From: Symbiodinium natans
Taxonomy: Eukaryota > Sar > Dinophyceae > Suessiales > Symbiodiniaceae
Direction of reading: 5' to 3'
NCBI GenBank assembly: GCA_905221605.1
Contig: CAJNDS010000390.1
Location: 120,001 to 151,059, forward strand
DNA length: 31,059 nt
The translations under genes and the position numbers were made by a program. The notes beneath the pieces are model-generated. The model was not told the origin of the DNA. It did not search any database and saw only the letters and a program-made list of their open reading frames with translations. Positions 7,317 to 14,643 of the stretch are shown piece after piece. Each line of letters starts with the position of its first letter. Within the stretch, counting starts at the first letter, position 1.

Positions 7317-7421
7317 TGCTAGGACCCAGAGTAGGGCCTTGTTCCCTTTTTTATTCTCTTCTAAGCCCTTTTAAACCACGAAGGGTTCCCTTGTTATTCC
7401 TCGGTTACTCCTGGGTCTAGG
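7317..7421. mobile_element. MITE-like family D, copy 2
   Basis: Left end GCTAGGACCCAGAGTAGGGC and right end GGTTACTCCTGGGTCTAG are inverted repeats (GCTAGRACCCAGGAGTA consensus). The interior shares ...AAGGGTTCCCTTGTTATTCC with the other copies. Length about 105 bp. Confidence 0.75.
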
Positions 7422-7500
7422 GAGGTGTCGAGGTTCGTTGATTTGGGGCTTTGTGGTTGTTTGAGGGTGTCAGGTGGCTTTGCGGAGGTTTTAGGCGGTT

Positions 7501-7592
7501 GGGGTTTAGGGTTTAGGGTTTAGGGTTTAGGGTTTAGGGTTCAGGGTTCAGGGTTTAGGGTTTAGGGTTCAGGGTTTAGGGTTTAGGCTTTA
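7501..7592 (+). repeat. TTTAGGG block
   Basis: About 12 units with some TTCAGGG. The DNA between 7422 and 7500 is G-rich and holds nothing recognisable. Confidence 0.92.
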
Positions 7593-7606
7593 GGTTTAGG
7601 TTTTTT

Positions 7607-7828
7607 TTGTGCGGCTTCGGGGCTTGCAGTGGTTTTGGGGTGGCGGCGGTTGCGGTTTTCGTTTGTTTGAGGAGTTTCAATGTTCTGTGGGAGCTTATGC
7701 GCTTTTGTAAGGGCTTTAGCGGAATCAGAGGCGTGCGTCTAGCGGCTCACCTTAAACAAGCCCAAGGAGGGCAACAGGTTTTCGAGGACTTTCAGAGATT
7801 CTTCGCCCCTGGCGGAGTAGGGCAGTGA
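7607..7828 (+). CDS. Open frame of 73 codons, unknown product
   Basis: Occupies the island between two TTTAGGG blocks. The N-terminal part is Gly/Cys/Val/Phe-rich; the C-terminal half, with HLKQAQGGQQVFEDFQRFFA, looks more like protein. It starts at a non-ATG codon in the telomeric border, so a start is not evident. It ends at TGA in unique sequence. Confidence 0.3.
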   Translation: MCGFGACSGFGVAAVAVFVCLRSFNVLWELMRFCKGFSGIRGVRLAAHLKQAQGGQQVFEDFQRFFAPGGVGQ

Positions 7829-7892
7829 GGGGTTAGGTTTAGTGGGGTAGCGACGAGTGGGGTGAAAAGCGCTCGGGGCTTAGGGTGGTTTG

Positions 7893-7965
7893 TGTTTAGG
7901 GTTTAGGGTTTAGGGTTTAGGGTTTAAGGTTTAGGGTTTAGGGTTTAGGGTTTAGGGTTTAGGGT
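7893..7965 (+). repeat. TTTAGGG block
   Basis: About ten units, one TTTAAGG variant; it abuts GTGCAG at 7964-7969. Confidence 0.93.
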
Positions 7966-7969
7966 GCAG

Positions 7970-8049
7970 AGCCTGCACCCTAGATTCCTCTTCGGCCAGG
8001 GCTCTGAATACCCCAAGTCCTTCCTAGCACAGGGTTCCTTTCTTGTTAG
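7970..8049 (+). CDS. Candidate internal exon with GTGAGT donor
   Basis: Left border is telomeric repeat then GTGCAG (acceptor-like, ending 7969). The right border is TTAG followed by GTGAGT at 8050-8055, a consensus 5' splice site. The frame reads PRFLFGQGSEYPKSFLAQGS and stays open over the 80 nt exon; its TGA falls inside the donor. This is one of the better-supported exon calls. Product unknown. Confidence 0.4.
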
Positions 8050-8105
8050 GTGAGTTTAGTTTAGGGTGTGAAGGTTTATTGGATTCAGGCTTTAATGTTC
8101 AGGAA

Positions 8106-8205
8106 ACCTAAACCTTAAACCCTAAACCCTAAACCCTAAACCCTAAACAGGCCCTAAACCCTAAACCCCAAACCCCAAACCCTAAACCCTAAACCCTAAA
8201 CCCTC
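8106..8205 (-). repeat. CCCTAAA block
   Basis: CCCTAAA with a CAGGCCC interruption and CCCCAAA variants. Confidence 0.9.
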
Positions 8206-8298
8206 ACAAGCAAGGTGTCCGCTGCCATACAAGTCGGCTGCGCGACGTACATCTCTATGAACCTCTGGTCTCTGTGGCCAGTGCCTGTGCAGGATTAG
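8203..8298 (+). CDS. Exon-like fragment ending in TAG
   Basis: AAIQVGCATYISMNLWSLWP then VPVQD and TAG at 8296-8298, in unique sequence. The Trp-rich hydrophobic run would suit a membrane segment. It could be a terminal exon; family not recognised. Confidence 0.3.
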   Translation, partial: LTSKVSAAIQVGCATYISMNLWSLWPVPVQD

Positions 8299-8319
8299 TC
8301 CTGAGACTAGGGATTGTAG

Positions 8320-8373
8320 TAGGGGGTACTAGAATCCCAAGTACGGGCCGCTAGTATAAGGGGGAACATCCCA
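8320..8373. mobile_element. MITE-like family B, copy 2 (right end)
   Basis: GGGGTACTAGAATCCC then GCTAGTATAAGGGGGAACAT and CCCAAG, matching the right arm of the copy at 29354-29488. Confidence 0.65.
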
Positions 8374-8408
8374 AGTGGGATTCTAACCCGCCACCACCAA
8401 GCTATATC

Positions 8409-8675
8409 ATAAACCCTAAACCCTAACCCCAAAGCCTAAACCCTAAACCCTAAACCCTAAAGCCTAAACCCTAAAGCCTAAACCCCAAACCCTAAACCCT
8501 AAACCCTAAACCCTAAACCCTAAACCCTAAACCCTAAACCCTAAACCCTAAACCCTAAACCCTAAACCCTAAACCCTAAACCCTAAACCCTAAACCCTAA
8601 ACCCTAAACCCTAAACCCAGACCCTAGACCCTAAACCCCAAACCCCAATCCCTAAACCCTGAACCCTAAACCCTT
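8409..8675 (-). repeat. Long CCCTAAA array
   Basis: A degenerate start (CCTAAAG units), then a near-perfect core from about 8477 to 8618, then CCCAGAC/CCCCAAA variants. To its right a short frame (8677-8739, ending TGA) resembles an exon end but is under 25 codons. Confidence 0.94.
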
Positions 8676-8848
8676 CCAGTCCTTCCTGTCTTGCGACTTT
8701 TCCAGCCCGTTCGTCCATGCATACAGAAGCTGTGACTGATAGACTGGGCCGGCCCTTGGGATGTTTTATGCTTCTTGGGTTTGGGGGGTTTCGGATTTGG
8801 GGTTTAGGGTTTAGGGTTTAGGGGGGTTCTATTTCAGAATACTCTTAA

Positions 8849-9013
8849 CTTACTTGGGAGATTCAATACTTCTTGGGTTTAGGGGGGGTTCGATTTCAGA
8901 AGGCTCTTAGCACTTTGTTTTTTGCACGATGGTGCAGCCTAGTAGTTGATTTCGGACAGCTCTTTCACTCGTCTTGCGCGCGAGTACTTGGTTGGGTGCC
9001 TGTCAGGGCGTAG
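8849..9013 (+). CDS. Open frame of 54 codons, unknown product
   Basis: Lies in mostly unique DNA and is one of the longer low-repeat frames. It includes WCSLVVDFGQLFHSSCARVL and ends at TAG 9011-9013; no ATG near the start. The first 15 codons come from a repeated unit (TTCTTGGGTTTRGGGGG at 8770 and 8869; TTTCAGAA...CTCTTA at 8832 and 8894), so real coding, if any, starts after that. Confidence 0.3.
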   Translation, partial: LTWEIQYFLGLGGVRFQKALSTLFFARWCSLVVDFGQLFHSSCARVLGWVPVRA

Positions 9014-9221
9014 CTTATAGGGTTTCCGGGTCATTTCTGAAAGTCATGCTACATGTTTAATATGAATACTTAAACCCAATACGGATTTAAAAAAAAGAAA
9101 AAGAAAGAGTCATGGCCCCCGCCCCCCAAATGGTTTTCGTTGTTTACAGCCTCGGGGCTGTAAGATGTTTTTGGGGGTCGAGGGCTTGAGGTCCACCAAG
9201 CTGAGGGTTCATAAAGTTGGG
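9014..9221. other. Intergenic, nothing recognised
   Basis: AT-richer sequence with an AAAAAAGAAAAAGAAAG stretch near 9090 and a short CCCCCGCCCCCC. No element ends or coding frame stand out. Confidence 0.5.
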
Positions 9222-9361
9222 GGCGTTCCCTCTTCTACAAACATCCCTTAGTAGGGATAACAATAGGGTGTACTAGAACCCCTCAGTTCTTAGTAGGGAT
9301 GACAATAGGGTGTACTATAATCCCTATAAAGGGCTGGTAGTATCAGGGGGAACATCCCAAC
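9222..9361. mobile_element. MITE-like family B, copy 3, with internal duplication
   Basis: Arms GTTCCCTCTTCTAC and GTATCAGGGGGAACATCCCA. Inside, a unit beginning CTTAGTAGGGATAACAATAG recurs about 55 bp later with GATGAC for GATAAC, so this copy carries a tandem duplication of its core. Confidence 0.7.
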
Positions 9362-9362
9362 C

Positions 9363-9470
9363 CTAAACCCGAGAAGCCCTTAGTTCTGCCATGTTTGTTA
9401 GGCCTTCTTTCCGATGGGCGGTGTAGCTTTCTTTGAGCAAGGCCTGTCGCCCTTCCGCCCCCAAAGTTGA
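9363..9470 (-). CDS. Exon-like fragment, unknown product
   Basis: Minus frame of 35 codons with GRQALLKESYTAHRKEGLTN then MAELRAS: charged and helix-friendly, among the most protein-like stretches here. On that strand it ends in CGGGTTTAG at the element B border. Confidence 0.35.
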   Translation of the reverse strand, partial: STLGAEGRQALLKESYTAHRKEGLTNMAELRASRV

Positions 9471-9497
9471 TTAGAATCCCGATTAAGGACTGGCAGT

Positions 9498-9633
9498 ATA
9501 CTTGGTTATTATAACCCAATCATCACTGTACTTATAACCTGCTTACAAGCCCTTTAAGTGTCCTAATGTGGCTGTAATTGGGTTATTCAGTACAGTTATG
9601 ATTGGGTTATTAAGTACCCTGAACCCTCAAGCA
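9498..9633. mobile_element. MITE-like family A, copy 4
   Basis: Core TTATTATAACCCAATCA...TACTTATAACC and right end GGGTTATTAAGTACCCTGAA then CCCTCAAG. The left terminal repeat is shortened. Confidence 0.7.
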
Positions 9634-9657
9634 AGGGGGGGACATCCCCATTCAGAA

Positions 9658-9706
9658 GGTTTAGGGTTTAGGGTTTCGGGTTTAGGGTTTAGGGTTTAGG
9701 GTTTAG
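9658..9706 (+). repeat. TTTAGGG block
   Basis: Seven units, one TTTCGGG. Confidence 0.92.
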
Positions 9707-9708
9707 TT

Positions 9709-9808
9709 CATCAGGATGGGCCTGGTACTTCGGCCCTATACTTCCCACAAACCAGTTTATACAGGGCCCTTCTAAGGGGTTTCTAGGTTCGTATAGCCCA
9801 TCCTGATG
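9709..9808. mobile_element. Small inverted-repeat element, family F
   Basis: Perfect 13 bp terminal inverted repeats CATCAGGATGGGC / GCCCATCCTGATG, 100 bp overall, sitting exactly between two telomeric blocks. Confidence 0.7.
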
Positions 9809-9814
9809 AGGTGT

Positions 9815-10030
9815 AGGGGTTTTAGGGGTCTTAGGGGTTTTGGGGTTGTTTTAGGGGTTTTTAGGGGTTTTTGGGGTTTTAGGGGGTTTAGGGGCTTTTG
9901 GGGGTTTTAGGCGTTTTAGTTGTTTTAGGGGTCTTAGGGGTTTTAGGGGTGTTAGGGGTCTTAGGAGTTTGAGGGGCTTTAGGGGTTTTAGGGGTTTTAG
10001 GTTTTATGGTTTAGGGTTTAGGGTTTAGGG
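9815..10030 (+). repeat. G-rich variant array TTTTAGGGG / TTTAGGGG
   Basis: About 200 bp of units with four Gs and three to five Ts (TTTTAGGGG, TTTTGGGG, CTTAGGGG), ending in ordinary TTTAGGG. Confidence 0.88.
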
Positions 10031-10120
10031 CCCAGGTCATTCTTAACGAGCAGGCCGCCGAGCAGTTCGATTCTTGCCACTTTCGCCAGGTCGGCCACCT
10101 ACGGGAGCAGTTCTGTTCAG
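10031..10120 (+). CDS. Exon-like fragment, unknown product
   Basis: Bounded left by TTTAGGGCCCAG (ends AG) and right by TTCAG/GGTTTAGGG. The frame reads ILNEQAAEQFDSCHFRQVGH then LREQF. A Ser-rich plus frame and a minus frame are also open. Both flanking arrays read TTTAGGG in the sense of this frame. Confidence 0.35.
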
Positions 10121-10172
10121 GGTTTAGGGTTTAGGGTTTAGGGTTTAGGGTTTAGGGTTTAGGGTTTAGGGT
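10121..10172 (+). repeat. TTTAGGG block
   Basis: About seven perfect units. Confidence 0.94.
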
Positions 10173-10314
10173 GTAGGCTTCCGCGGATATCATAGGCTTT
10201 GGTGCTTTAGGGAGGGCTTCGTCCAGCTCCGAGGTCTTGATTTTCTAGGGCTCAGGGGTCTAGAGCCTCACACACCAAGCTTCAGAATCCATTCCCTAGC
10301 CCCTATTTGTAGCA

Positions 10315-10382
10315 CTACTATGGAAGTAGGTACCCAAAAAACATACTAAATAGGGTCTTGGGGTACCTAAATTCCATAGCAG
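10315..10382. repeat. Imperfect inverted repeat
   Basis: CTACTATGGAAGTAGGTACC and GGTACCTAAATTCCATAGCA are inverted copies about 25 bp apart: a small hairpin or MITE remnant. Confidence 0.65.
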
Positions 10383-10409
10383 TCCTACTTACCGTCTGGT
10401 AAGTAGGAC
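10382..10409. repeat. Perfect 12 bp stem, 4 nt loop
   Basis: GTCCTACTTACC, loop GTCT, GGTAAGTAGGAC. It directly follows the previous inverted repeat and ends where an exon-like frame begins. No T-run follows it, so a terminator is not suggested. Confidence 0.85.
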
Positions 10410-10484
10410 GAAGAGTTGTCTGTTTGCTTCGACGAAGTGTTCCATGGACTCTTCTTGCACCCTGTGGCTCAAGATTTTCTCTAA
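10407..10484 (+). CDS. Exon-like fragment, unknown product
   Basis: Begins after AAGTAG (AG ends 10406) and reads DEELSVCFDEVFHGLFLHPV then AQDFL to a TAA formed with the CCCTAAA array (10482-10533). Acidic/hydrophobic alternation looks protein-like. Confidence 0.33.
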   Translation, partial: DEELSVCFDEVFHGLFLHPVAQDFL

Positions 10485-10691
10485 ACCCTAAACCCTAAAT
10501 CCTAAACCCTAAGCCCTAAACCCTAAACCCTAAAACAACAGCCATGTGGAGTAGGACTTCCCTTCAAGCACCTTAACCCCCCTAAACCCTAAACCCTAAA
10601 CCCCTGCACCCCAGCAGTTCTCTAAATAAAAAACGTGCGGCTCCGTATCAACAACGCTGAAAGCCCAAAATGAACCGCTGTAAATCCTAAA

Positions 10692-10799
10692 CTTGAGATG
10701 TTCCCCCTTATACTAACCGGCCTTAATACGGATTATCGTACCCCCCCCCCCCTGCCATAACCCTACAAAGGACTGCAAATATACGGGTGAACATCCCAC
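10692..10799. mobile_element. MITE-like family B, copy 4
   Basis: Left arm GATGTTCCCCCTTATACTAA, right arm ATATACGGGTGAACATCCCA, with a C12 run in the core. Confidence 0.75.
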
Positions 10800-10891
10800 T
10801 CCTAAACCCTTAAAACCCTGACGCGTTGATTCCCAAAACCCTTAAACAACCAGCCGAAGCCCTCGAGCCTCACATCCCTACCGGAGAACCA

Positions 10892-11011
10892 CCTAGGACT
10901 CGAAGCAGGCCCTTATTTCCTTTGTTTAAGGGTTGGGGTTCCGACTTATAATCCCCTTTAAAACCAAAAAGGGCGCAGTTGTTATTCCTAGGTTACTCCT
11001 GGGTCTAGCCA
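10892..11011. mobile_element. MITE-like family D, copy 3
   Basis: CTAGGACTCGAAGCAGGCCC at the left, AAAAAGGGCGCAG in the body, CTAGGTTACTCCTGGGTCTA at the right. Confidence 0.75.
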
Positions 11012-11337
11012 CTCGAAGCTTCAGAGGTAGATAGGTGGCAGTAGAGGTGCACGCATGGTAACGAACAGTGACATGAAGCAGGGTTTATATTACTGTTATG
11101 GGTGAGTGTATATGAGGTTCCTTTTTAAGATTGGTGAGTGTATATATTGGGTGTCCTTTTGGGGGTACAAGACATATGGACCCCCGAAACCCTAAACCCT
11201 AAACCCTAAACCCTATTGAGGGTGTTAAGGTTTGCTTTAACCCAACCCTCCTTGCACTTCCAAGTACCCAAGTGCAGGTGTACCACGAGTCTGGGCACAC
11301 GTCCACAGTTCCTTGGCTTTGCACCAGGAGCTACAGG
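11012..11337. other. Mostly unique sequence, no gene called
   Basis: Contains a duplicated phrase GGTGAGTGTATAT (about 11101 and 11134) and a short CCCTAAA block at 11186-11214. No frame is persuasive. Confidence 0.5.
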
Positions 11338-11510
11338 GTCAGGGTTTAGGGCTTAGGGCTTAGGGCTTAGGGCTCAGGGCTGAGGGCTTAGGGTTTGGTT
11401 CTTAGGGCGTAGGGTTTGGGGCTTGGTTCTTAGGGTGTAGGGTTTGGGGCTTAGAGTTTAGGGTTTAGGGTTTCGGGTTTAGGGCTTAGGGGTTAGGGTT
11501 TCGGGTTTAG
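11338..11510 (+). repeat. Degenerate TTTAGGG array with higher-order repeat
   Basis: CTTAGGG, CTCAGGG and TTTCGGG variants; the composite GGTTCTTAGGGTGTAGGGTT repeats with small changes, so a degenerate stretch was itself duplicated. Confidence 0.8.
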
Positions 11511-11663
11511 GGTCCTCAGCCCCGTTTTTGTGGCCGTGGCCTATAGAGTCGACAGGGATGTATAGGATTCAGAGTTGTTGGGTTCGAGTTTAGGGTTTAG
11601 GATTTAGGGTTTAGGGTTTAAGGTTTGGGTAGGGTTCAGGGTTTTTGGGGTGTATACGGGGCC

Positions 11664-11777
11664 TACACATGGAGGTTCAGGGTACCTATTAACCAATCAT
11701 ACCTGCACTCATGACACACTCATAAGCCCCTGAAGTGCCCGAAAATGGTGATTATAAGTACGATGAACCTCCAAGTA
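11664..11777. mobile_element. MITE-like family A, copy 5
   Basis: Left CATGGAGGTTCAGGGTACCT and right TACGATGAACCTCCAAGTA, shorter core (about 70 bp). Confidence 0.75.
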
Positions 11778-11862
11778 GGGTCTTAAGATCATGGCCTAAA
11801 CTGGGTCGAGACTGGTGCATAGGGGGCTTAGAGCTTCTAGCGTTCAATGGGCTCCGGGCTCT

Positions 11863-11928
11863 GGGGTTTAGGGTTTAGGGTTTAGGGTTTAGGGTTTAGG
11901 GTTTAGGGTTTAGGGTTTAGGGTTTAGA
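11863..11928 (+). repeat. TTTAGGG block
   Basis: About nine perfect units. Confidence 0.94.
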
Positions 11929-11968
11929 GCTCTTGGGGTTTCTGGGTTGAAAGGGCGTGTCGGGCTTG

Positions 11969-12018
11969 TACTTGGAGGTTCATGGGCACTTGCGACCCAA
12001 TTATGGCAAGTCTGAGTC
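11969..12018. mobile_element. MITE-like family A, copy 6 (left end only)
   Basis: TACTTGGAGGTTCATGGGCA then CCCAATTATGGCAAGTCT. The right end is absent; a C16 run follows at 12042. Confidence 0.65.
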
Positions 12019-12077
12019 TTAAACCACCTTCGACACCAAATCCCCCCCCCCCCCCCCAAGCCAAAGTCTGAATTCGT

Positions 12078-12136
12078 TTTGGGTTTAGGGTTTAGGGTCT
12101 AGGGTTCCCTAAACCCTAAACCCTAAGCCCTAAGCC
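12078..12136. repeat. Head-to-head telomere junction
   Basis: GGGTTTAGGGTTTAGGG...AGGGTT switches with no spacer to CCCTAAACCCTAAACCCTAA (switch at 12106/12107). G-rich then C-rich on the same strand is the geometry of two telomere ends joined. Confidence 0.9.
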
Positions 12137-12150
12137 CCTTGTGGGGGAGC

Positions 12151-12384
12151 ATGGCTTCAGCCAAGGACTACGGCTACTTCTCTTCGGGCATCCCCGAAGC
12201 GGAGTTAGACGAGGCGCTTGGGATGCGAAAGAGATGCTGTTCGCCTGTTTCGCAGAGAGATGAGTTTAGAGTTAGTAGCGCCCTACGCTGGGTTAAAAAT
12301 GCACTGCGCTGGTCGCGCTACTTGCCCGGGCCCGGTGGGAGGCGTGTTCCGGGCCAACACACACGAAGCGCCCAGGGGAGATAG
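12151..12384 (+). CDS. Open frame with ATG, 77 codons, unknown product
   Basis: ATG at 12151 in context GAGCATGG, about 15 bp after the telomeric border. It begins MASAKDYGYFSSGIPEAELD, continues EALGMRKR, then becomes Arg/Gly/Pro-rich to TAG. The first ~30 codons are the best start-like sequence here. A second plus frame (12218-12442) is also open, so the real exon may end early. No family recognised. Confidence 0.38.
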   Translation: MASAKDYGYFSSGIPEAELDEALGMRKRCCSPVSQRDEFRVSSALRWVKNALRWSRYLPGPGGRRVPGQHTRSAQGR

Positions 12385-12540
12385 CTCCCTAAGCCTTAAG
12401 AATGATACCTTGGGATATCAGTCCCTAAACCTTGAATGCTAAACTTCAAACCTTAAACCCTAAACCTAGAACCCTAAACCTTAAACCAAGGACAATATCT
12501 TGGGACATAGCCCCTTAAGCCTTAAGCCTTCAGCCCTAAA

Positions 12541-12581
12541 CCCTAAACCCTAAACCCTAAACCCTAAACCCTAAACCCTAA
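12541..12581 (-). repeat. CCCTAAA block
   Basis: Six perfect units. The interval 12385-12540 is degenerate CCTTAAA/CCTAAAC sequence holding two similar copies of GATAYCTTGGGAYATMR (about 12404 and 12488). Confidence 0.92.
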
Positions 12582-12665
12582 CCGCAAAGGACCACCAAGG
12601 AACCTGAGCAACAAAGCAAAGCCCTGAACGACAGTCTCTGAGCCTAAGCCATACACATCCTTGAG
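12570..12665 (-). CDS. Exon-like fragment, unknown product
   Basis: Minus frame KDVYGLGSETVVQGFALLLR then FLGGPLRL, open into the array. Hydrophobic second half. Confidence 0.3.
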
Positions 12666-12666
12666 C

Positions 12667-12742
12667 TTGGGGTTGAGGGTTTGGGGTTTGGGGTTTGGGG
12701 TTTGGGGTTTGGGGTTTGGGGTTTGGGGTTTAGGGTTTAGGG
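12667..12742 (+). repeat. TTTGGGG variant block
   Basis: About nine TTTGGGG units then two TTTAGGG units: a compound block with a sharp change of unit. Confidence 0.93.
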
Positions 12743-12955
12743 GGTTAGCCATAACCCCTAAACTCTCAACCCCAAAGTTTGAGCCCTTCGATCGTCCCAG
12801 TCGACTCTCTGACAGCCCCCCCCAAACCTGCCTCCGACGTGCCCTAGACCCTAAACCCTAAACCCTCGAAGGCTGTCGGGTTTGTAAGGCTCCCAGGCCC
12901 AAAACCACCCTTTGAGGGGAGCTGAAGATCTTGGAGTATATAGATTGGGGCTCTT

Positions 12956-13046
12956 AGGGTTTAGGGTTTAGGGTTTAGGGTTTAGGGTTTAGGGTTTAGG
13001 GTTTAGGGTTTAGGGTTTAGGGTTTAGGGCTCTTAGGGTTTAGGGT
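12956..13046 (+). repeat. TTTAGGG array
   Basis: About ten perfect units, a CTCTTAGGG break, then TTTGGGG. CTCTTAGGG occurs at both ends of the perfect part. Degenerate C-rich telomeric DNA (13148-13270) follows after a short island. Confidence 0.93.
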
Positions 13047-13401
13047 TTGGGGTTTGGGGCTTGAGGTTTACTCGTTTTTTAGGGGTCGGTCTCGGCTATA
13101 CATAGCCTTCAACTTCCCCAACCCGAAGCTCCTCAAGCCCCCAAAGGGGCCTAAACCCTAACCCCCTTAACCCCCAGCCCTAAGCCCTACGCCCTAAGCC
13201 CTGAAGCCTAGCCCTAAACCCTAAACCCTAGCCCTAAACCCTAAACCCTAGCCCTAACCCTAAACCCTGAACACCAACCTCAAGTCCCTAGACCAAGAGG
13301 CCGTCCAAGTCTGCGAGTCCGAGAATTCCACCGGCCACTGGCAGGGCTCTCAGGTCCCTGGGGCGGGGTTTAGGGTTTAGGGTTTAGGGTTTAGGGTTTA
13401 G

Positions 13402-13533
13402 AGTGTGCGTCAGTGGACCCTGCCCTCCCACCTTCTAAGGTGTGGCGTGGCAAGTAACATCAGCGCCCGCTGCCAGCTGCAGATGGGCGGCTTCGTGCGG
13501 GATGCCATGGCAGAGCTGGGAGGCTCTGGCTGA
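13402..13533 (+). CDS. Exon-like fragment ending in TGA, unknown product
   Basis: 43 open codons between TTTAGGG blocks; the C-terminus reads QMGGFVRDAMAELGGSG and stops at TGA 13531-13533 inside unique sequence. It could be a terminal exon. Both flanking arrays read TTTAGGG in its sense. Confidence 0.38.
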   Translation, partial: SVRQWTLPSHLLRCGVASNISARCQLQMGGFVRDAMAELGGSG

Positions 13534-13541
13534 AGGTCTTC

Positions 13542-13640
13542 CTAGGGTTTAGGGTTTAGGGGTTTAGGGTTTAGGGTGCAGGGTGTAGGGTTAGGGGGTT
13601 TAGGGTTTAGGGTTTAGGTCTTAGGGCTTAGGGCTCAGCG
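13542..13640 (+). repeat. TTTAGGG block with GTGTAGGG variants
   Basis: Heptamers broken by TTTAGGGG, TGCAGGG and TGTAGGG. Confidence 0.85.
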
Positions 13641-13688
13641 CTCAATCCGTAACCCTGCTAGGGCCCAAACCCTAGTGCCCTCAACCTT

Positions 13689-13787
13689 ATGCCCCAGACC
13701 CTGCGGCTATGCCCTGACCCGAGGCCCGAAACCCTATGCCCCGACCCCAAGGAGGCTTCAGGGATTCTTGCATTTGTGCGGGTTTAG
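13689..13787 (+). CDS. Small open frame with ATG, unknown product
   Basis: ATG at 13689, 32 codons, ending PETLCPDPKEASGILAFVRV where the last codons and TAG come from the array. The middle may be degenerate CCCGAAA/CCCTATG telomere-like sequence, which weakens the call. Confidence 0.22.
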   Translation: MPQTLRLCPDPRPETLCPDPKEASGILAFVRV

Positions 13788-13873
13788 GGTTTAGGGTTTA
13801 GGGTTTAGGGTTTAGGGTTTAGGGTTTAGGGTTTAGGGTTTAGGGTTTAGGGTTTAGGGTTTAGGGTTTAGGG
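13778..13873 (+). repeat. TTTAGGG array
   Basis: About 13 perfect units. Confidence 0.95.
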
Positions 13874-13963
13874 ACCGTACTCGTCGCTTTCCCATGGCAG
13901 GCCATTGCATGGCCAATTGAGCAGCATAGGCCCTGGCGCCAAAACAAACCGCAGCAGTCCTAA
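13865..13963 (+). CDS. Exon-like fragment, unknown product
   Basis: LVAFPWQAIAWPIEQHRPWR fills an 87 bp island with TTTAGGG left and CCCTAAA right, the inward arrangement. Trp-rich. The end is the TAA of the array. Confidence 0.3.
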   Translation, partial: GLGTVLVAFPWQAIAWPIEQHRPWRQNKPQQS

Positions 13964-14092
13964 ACCCTAAACCCTAAACCCTAAACCCCAAACCCTAAAC
14001 CCTAAACCCTAAACCCCAAACCCCAAACCCTAAACCCTAAACCCTAAACCCCAAACCCCAAACCCTAAACCCTAAACCCTAAACCCTAAACC
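13961..14092 (-). repeat. CCCTAAA array with CCCCAAA sub-blocks
   Basis: About 18 units; a four-unit phrase (three CCCTAAA then CCCCAAA) recurs, a short higher-order pattern. A frame open across 14089-14182 (GGRGSKESAARMALRTTRWS) follows in the next island. Confidence 0.95.
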
Positions 14093-14182
14093 TCGGCGGA
14101 CGCGGTTCCAAGGAATCAGCTGCTCGGATGGCGTTGCGAACGACACGCTGGTCGCAGAGGCTGGCGGATGAGTTTGGGGCTC

Positions 14183-14324
14183 TACTTGGAGGTTCATGGT
14201 ACTTATTAACCAAAAGGAACTGTACCTATAACCCACTTATAAGACCCTTAAGTTCCCCAGTATGGTTATAAGTACAGTTTTGGTACGGTTATAAACTGGT
14301 TAATAAGTACCATGAACCTCCAAG
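14183..14324. mobile_element. MITE-like family A, copy 7, best preserved
   Basis: Perfect 28 bp terminal inverted repeats: 14185-14212 (CTTGGAGGTTCATGGTACTT...) and 14297-14324 (...AAGTACCATGAACCTCCAAG). The core carries TTATAAC/GTTATAAGTACAG words. Several copies extend one TA further (TACTTGG / CCAAGTA), compatible with a TA target. No transposase. Confidence 0.88.
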
Positions 14325-14399
14325 CAGGGCTTCCAGGAAGCTCCCTTGTACCTTAACCCTAAACCCTCAACCCTAAACCCTAAACCCTAAACCCTAATT

Positions 14400-14636
14400 A
14401 TGGCTTGTAATGTATGTTGGGCCCCCATGCATGATAGACTCGGTTTCAGAGGTCTGGGTGGAAGGCTTGGAGGTTCTGTTTTTATTTTATTTTTTCGGAT
14501 CAGGGTTCAAGCTATGTGGATTCAGGGACGAAGACTAGTTTCCGAATATTCTGGGTCCGAAGACTGGGTGGGTAGATATACGGATTTTTTCGATACCGAG
14601 CGCTTGACTAATGAATGCTTGGGCGTGAGACGCTGA
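14400..14636 (+). CDS. Open frame with ATG, 78 codons, unknown product
   Basis: ATG immediately after CCCTAATT. The first half is Gly/Leu/Phe-rich with a hydrophobic stretch; the second half reads EYSGSEDWVGRYTDFFDTER and ends NECLGVRR then TGA in unique sequence. It fills an island of ~240 bp with little low complexity. One of the better small-gene candidates, but no family recognised. Confidence 0.4.
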   Translation: MACNVCWAPMHDRLGFRGLGGRLGGSVFILFFRIRVQAMWIQGRRLVSEYSGSEDWVGRYTDFFDTERLTNECLGVRR

Positions 14637-14643
14637 ACCCAAC

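Noticed and set aside
8203-8298. Assignment of the Trp-rich frame to the Mpv17/PMP22 membrane family
   Set aside because: Only a loose WP..Q resemblance over about 10 residues; not enough.
10460-10475. Dinoflagellate spliced-leader remnant (TGGCTCAAG)
   Set aside because: Only 9 matching bases, inside a coding-like frame, without the rest of the leader; similar short matches occur elsewhere by chance.
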